Made by a program: the position numbers and the translations under genes
Notes under the pieces: model-generated
The model's input: only the letters and a program-made list of their open reading frames with translations
Databases searched by the model: none
What the model was told of the DNA's origin: nothing
Assembly: GCA_038230975.1 (NCBI GenBank)
Contig: JBBRMF010000202.1
Location: 1 to 9,415, forward strand
Source: JANXVV01 sp038230975
Lineage (GTDB): Bacteria; Planctomycetota; Phycisphaerae; Tepidisphaerales; Tepidisphaeraceae
Length of the DNA stretch: 9,415 nt
Direction: 5' to 3'
Shown: in pieces, positions 6,295-9,415 of the stretch
Layout: every line of letters starts with the position of its first letter
Numbering within the stretch: the stretch's first letter is position 1

Positions 6295-6358
6295 CGACCT
6301 CCAGGAAGGTCGAGTATCACTACTCGGGAAAACAGTTGATTCCCGCGACCGGACTTCC
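6295..6358 (+). other. Three-way-junction-like structured element with competing pairings
   Basis: GGAAGGTC (6304-6311) pairs with GACC (6347-6350) and TTCC (6355-6358), leaving a four-base bulge, and encloses two hairpins: GAGTA-TCAC-TACTC (6312-6325) and GGGAA...TTCCC (6326-6344). The same AGGTCG (6307-6312) can instead pair with CGACCT (6295-6300). The nesting is too regular to dismiss, but no gene lies downstream on either strand within the gap, so it may be a small RNA, a 3'-end element or a repeat unit. Confidence 0.45.
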
Positions 6359-6371
6359 GCCTGTTGAACAA

Positions 6372-6388
6372 GCAGCCTTGCGGGCTGC
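6372..6388. other. Small GC-rich hairpin
   Basis: GCAGCC (6372-6377) and GGCTGC (6383-6388) form a six-base stem around TTGCG. It directly abuts the long inverted repeat at 6391, and lacks a T tract on either side. Confidence 0.45.
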
Positions 6389-6390
6389 GG

Positions 6391-6457
6391 CAGATGAACA
6401 CAGATAGACACAGATTAAATACAATATTTTCTATCTGTGCTTGTCTGTGTTCATCTG
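6391..6457. repeat. Imperfect inverted repeat built on CAGATGAACACAGA
   Basis: The left arm from 6391 (CAGATGAACACAGA, then TAGACACAGAT) matches the reverse complement of the right arm ending at 6457 with 22 of 25 bases. Two of the three differences would be G-U pairs in RNA, so the hairpin is almost continuous, with an AT-rich loop of about 15 bases (6416-6431). Each arm also carries internal ACACAGAT-type echoes. Motifs of this CTGTGTTCATCTGTGG type are, as I recall, widespread intergenic repeats in environmental genomes. It sits 20 bases past the lipoprotein stop codon. Confidence 0.75.
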
Positions 6458-6476
6458 TGGTTAAACTTTTCCGAGT

Positions 6477-7253
6477 TTATTTTTCGGCGTTTGGGAACTG
6501 CTTGATTACGCCACCCCACATCTTTTCTACTTCGCCCACCAATTTATTGAAAGCATCGGCTTCCGTTGCGCGACGGGATTCATCCACGGCGCTTTCGCTT
6601 CCCCAGGCACCCATCAACTTTGTCGCGCGGCTGGTGGCTTCGGAAATGCCATAGATGTAACCGTTCCGCGTATCCATCAACACCGCCGAAGCCGTGCTGA
6701 TGATCGTGGCTTTCTGGTTCGGTGAAATGCCGAGCGTAAGCAGCGTCAACGGTTCCGCAAGATCATTTTTCTGGAAGGTGGTGTCCAGTGTATAGACAAG
6801 CAGCATGTCCGCGTGCAACTGCGCCGCTGCGTGGCGTAATTCCTGATCGGTTTCCAGTCGGGCAGGAAGCAGCAGGCGATTGATCGGGGCAACACCGATA
6901 ACCATCGGCAGTTTTGTCAGTCGCGCTACCGCCGACTCCGGTTCGACATCGCGTGTGGTGACGACGCTATATCGCCCGACACCAAACCCCTCGGCAGTGG
7001 CCGAGCGATACCCCGGTGCCTGCAAACGCGCAACCGCCAATCCCGTGGGCAAAGCCGCAAGCGGCCTTTTGCTCAGTTGCTGCTCGATCCCTGCCTCAGT
7101 TCCGCCCGCCACCATCGCTTCCGTCACTCCAATCTGCCGCAAATCGGCCCCGTGACCGGGCACGGCATACTCCGCGCAACCTGTCATCGTCATGGCAAAC
7201 CCGCTCAACAAACTCAATCCTAAAACACCGCGAACCTTTCGACCTGAACGCAT
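6477..7253 (-). CDS. Unrecognised lipoprotein (258 aa)
   Basis: An envelope lipoprotein of unknown function. The n-region MRSGRKVR, hydrophobic core GVLGLSLLSGFAM and lipobox MTGC put the acylated Cys at 26. The mature part alternates strands and helices: LPMVIGVAPIN, ELRHAAAQLHADMLLVYTLDT, KATIISTASAVLMDTRNGYI, then a helical C-terminus. The helix with ADMLLVYTLDT followed by a strand pair ending in DTRNGYIYG recalls CsgG/LpoB-type periplasmic folds, but I cannot assign a family. The start at 7253 has AGGAG six bases upstream (7260-7264); an in-frame ATG at 7286 would add eleven polar residues before the signal peptide and lacks support. It follows the VIT-vWA gene by 101 bases on the same strand but has its own -10 box. 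Confidence 0.87.
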   Translation of the reverse strand: MRSGRKVRGVLGLSLLSGFAMTMTGCAEYAVPGHGADLRQIGVTEAMVAGGTEAGIEQQLSKRPLAALPTGLAVARLQAPGYRSATAEGFGVGRYSVVTTRDVEPESAVARLTKLPMVIGVAPINRLLLPARLETDQELRHAAAQLHADMLLVYTLDTTFQKNDLAEPLTLLTLGISPNQKATIISTASAVLMDTRNGYIYGISEATSRATKLMGAWGSESAVDESRRATEADAFNKLVGEVEKMWGGVIKQFPNAEK

Positions 7254-7291
7254 AAACTGCTCCTGATTAGAGATATTAGTTAGCACTTACT

Positions 7292-7297
7292 ATTATA
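7292..7297 (-). promoter_or_regulatory. Consensus -10 box for the lipoprotein gene
   Basis: TATAAT on the minus strand lies 38 bases before the ATG, placing a start of transcription near 7285. The only -35-like sequence, TTGCAT (7318-7323), is 20 bases away, longer than optimal; the promoter may need an activator. Confidence 0.5.
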
Positions 7298-7354
7298 TTG
7301 CCTCGCGAAGTTGCGAAATGCAAGTCCTGATTTATTGAATGTGAGGAGAGGACG

Positions 7355-9415
7355 CTACCGAACGGGTGCAACAGTTGTCTCGTAGCGTACGCCCTGTGGC
7401 ACCGGCACGGGTACGACCACGGTTGTCCCGTGATCACCGGCGGTTTTATACATTGAGTCCACGGCGACGAAAGAGGTAAACGGCGACATCAATCCATATT
7501 CAAGCGCGAGCCTTTTAATCTGCCGTGGCAACTCGGGGATCGACTCATACGTTGATCGATCCACAAGCTCCGCGAGTTTGAATCTTGCCCAGACCGCGGC
7601 AATGCCGGCATTCGATCCATTCGCGTCTTCAAGGTTGACGGGGATCGAGATCGTCCGCCTTTCGTTGGCGATCATGCCATGAACCTGGATGACGTGGTTA
7701 CCGCCTCCAGTGAATCGTCCGGTGACGATGACCGGTCGGCCCACAAATAAATCCGGCAGCCGATTCGGCAATACTTCCGTGACGGAAAGACCCCCAAAAT
7801 CAATCGAAAGGTCCGTCATCGCCGGATGGCTGATTCGTTCCAGAAATGTCTTCATCACGTCCGCCGCATCGTCGTTGGGCCCTAAGTAGGCGGCGGCTCC
7901 ATTGCCCATCTTGGCCATGTGTTCCAACAGGTAACGGTTGGTGGAAGAACCCGATCCAAAGCTGAAAATGCGCGAGGGTCCGAGATCTTTTTTGATCTCA
8001 GCCAACGCCTCGGCTTCGTTGCCGATGAAACCGTCCGTCAGGAACGTCACGAAACGCAGGCGATTTTCATCATGGGGAAAGAGCAGTGATGCGCGCAACC
8101 CATCCACCAGAATCGTGCCTTCATTGGCATCAAATCCATCCACCCAGGCAATCGCCTTTTTCACATTGGCTGGATTGGCGGATGCCGGCGACGGGAATAA
8201 TTTTCTCGCTGTATTTCCAAATCGAACGACCTGAAATGTATCCATCGGCATCATGTGCTGAAGGGCATATTTTACGGCGGCTTTTTCTTGTGCAAGCGGT
8301 ACGCCGCTTTGGCTGCCGGAAACGTCCACGGTAAAGACCATTTCCAATGGTCTTCGCGGCAATTCAATCAGGGCTTCCGGCGGAAAAAGCATCATCGTGA
8401 AGTAACCACCCTTCTCCGTCTTTTGCACCATCACCGCTGATTTAATCACTTTCCCGGCGACTCTATACCGCAGCACAAAATCACGATTTGGGATCGCGTC
8501 AGCCTCTGCAATTCTCACTTCGGCTTGTCCTGATTTAGCTTCGTGGTTGACAACCATCTCGTGTGTTTTGCACTCGAGTTGTTCAACCGGCACCCCCGCA
8601 TTGATATGCACCGCCAACGAAATATCGTGCCCGCTCCGTTCGTGGGGTCGAAGATATTGCACTTGCGTGGATTGACCGCTCTTGTCGGGAACTCCGCGTT
8701 CCAAGGCATCGACACCCTCTTTGAATCCGGGCGGATTAAAACGCGGGCCGACGACCATCGGGAAAACATATTCGTACCAGCCGTCCACATAACTGAGCGT
8801 GTGAAAATACTTGATGCTAATATCGATTCGCTTGCCCGGCTCGATGTTCGCGACGGATTGGGTGAAAATATTCGGGCGATCCTGCGTGAGCAGCGATGCG
8901 ACGTAACCCTGGCTCTTGGCGGCGGTGTAAATCTTCTGAGCTTCTTCCCGTTCGCGAATGACACCGCGAATCCGCCGTTCACCGATGGTCATGATGAACT
9001 CATTGACGGCCGCATTGTGCGGCAGGGGAAATACATACACCGCTTCGATCTTTTCCGCATACGGATTTTGGAATTGCTGGGTCACGTCGACAGTGGCAAT
9101 GTAGCCCGCAATCTCGGCTTTTACATCGGTGTGTCTTAATGGAACCGGAACCATTCCCGCAGGTTTCGCCGAAAGCTTTGCCATGAGCATACCGCTGCAG
9201 GGCTGCTGGTCGTCTTGCGTCGGAGTTTGATCGATGGTCGATTTTTTCTCGATGACCCATAGTTCTTCTTCGCTCGCTGGAATTGAACGCGGTCCGATCG
9301 GGCCCACCGAGATACTGCCATCCGGAGACGCCGGCATCATTCCGCCCAAGCTGCGTGGACTTTTCTCGCTGTACCTAATCGGAGCGGAGCAACCATTCAT
9401 GGTAATGCACACTCC
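7355..9415 (-). CDS. VIT and von Willebrand factor A domain protein (start at or beyond the right edge)
   Basis: An exported protein related to the inter-alpha-trypsin-inhibitor heavy-chain architecture, probably for adhesion or protein binding at the cell surface. Numbering from GTG 9412 gives 685 residues: a low-complexity start (about 1-75); a VIT domain (about 86-215: ATVDVTQQFQNP, VYVFPLP, IREREEAQKIYTAAK); a vWA domain (about 355-525) with intact MIDAS residues Asp363-x-Ser365-x-Ser367, Thr433 and Asp460 (FLTDG); and a C-terminal region ending in LEYGLMSPFTSFVAVD (637-652), typical of this group. The 5' end is uncertain. The frame stays open to the edge, and the first residues CITMNGC look like the end of a lipoprotein signal peptide (Cys8 acylated), so the true start is probably to the right. 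Its downstream neighbour is also a lipoprotein. Confidence 0.9.
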   Translation of the reverse strand, partial: GVCITMNGCSAPIRYSEKSPRSLGGMMPASPDGSISVGPIGPRSIPASEEELWVIEKKSTIDQTPTQDDQQPCSGMLMAKLSAKPAGMVPVPLRHTDVKAEIAGYIATVDVTQQFQNPYAEKIEAVYVFPLPHNAAVNEFIMTIGERRIRGVIREREEAQKIYTAAKSQGYVASLLTQDRPNIFTQSVANIEPGKRIDISIKYFHTLSYVDGWYEYVFPMVVGPRFNPPGFKEGVDALERGVPDKSGQSTQVQYLRPHERSGHDISLAVHINAGVPVEQLECKTHEMVVNHEAKSGQAEVRIAEADAIPNRDFVLRYRVAGKVIKSAVMVQKTEKGGYFTMMLFPPEALIELPRRPLEMVFTVDVSGSQSGVPLAQEKAAVKYALQHMMPMDTFQVVRFGNTARKLFPSPASANPANVKKAIAWVDGFDANEGTILVDGLRASLLFPHDENRLRFVTFLTDGFIGNEAEALAEIKKDLGPSRIFSFGSGSSTNRYLLEHMAKMGNGAAAYLGPNDDAADVMKTFLERISHPAMTDLSIDFGGLSVTEVLPNRLPDLFVGRPVIVTGRFTGGGNHVIQVHGMIANERRTISIPVNLEDANGSNAGIAAVWARFKLAELVDRSTYESIPELPRQIKRLALEYGLMSPFTSFVAVDSMYKTAGDHGTTVVVPVPVPQGVRYETTVAPVR

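Noticed and set aside
8543..9139. Plus-strand 198-codon frame
   Set aside because: It is antisense to the VIT domain region of the minus-strand gene and has no recognisable domain.
1..9415. CRISPR array within the window
   Set aside because: No regularly spaced direct repeats of about 36 nt with unique spacers are present. The tandem pair at 2362-2402 has only 7 nt between its copies, and the repeat at 6391-6457 is inverted.

Overview
The window most likely comes from a Planctomycetota bacterium, perhaps of the Phycisphaerae type. This is an inference from gene content: an EboB/TatD-like hydrolase, an exported TPR protein followed by a SurA/PpiD-like protein with Thr/Pro/Gln-rich linkers, and a VIT-vWA surface protein beside a small lipoprotein. 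Nothing here fixes the taxon.

The most notable content is at the left edge. Bases 1-859, minus strand, encode the first 286 residues of a Cas9. The frame runs off the window, so it never closes as a complete ORF. RuvC-I, the arginine-rich bridge helix and several recognition-lobe motifs are readable, and they look like compact subtype II-C enzymes. Upstream, transcribed divergently on the plus strand, 929-1043 has the layout of a tracrRNA: a promoter-like pair of boxes, about 35 nt that could be an anti-repeat, two small hairpins and a strong intrinsic terminator with eight T. The rest of the CRISPR-Cas locus (remainder of cas9, any cas1/cas2, the repeat array) must lie to the left, outside the window.

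Next comes a plus-strand pair, a small unknown protein (1126-1374) and an EboB-like metal hydrolase (1378-2196). A 294-bp non-coding stretch follows, containing a 17-nt direct repeat, then a tRNA-Leu(TAG) at 2491-2572. After it come an exported TPR-type protein (2634-3794) and a large membrane-anchored SurA/PpiD-like protein (3899-6109), plausibly two parts of one envelope-protein unit.

The convergent gap 6110-6476 is unusually rich in secondary structure: a strong hairpin, a three-way-junction-like element with competing pairings, a small GC-rich hairpin and a long imperfect inverted repeat built on CAGATGAACACAGA. To its right, on the minus strand, are an unrecognised lipoprotein (6477-7253) and a VIT-vWA protein with an intact MIDAS motif (7355 to the right edge), probably itself a lipoprotein whose signal peptide begins beyond the window.
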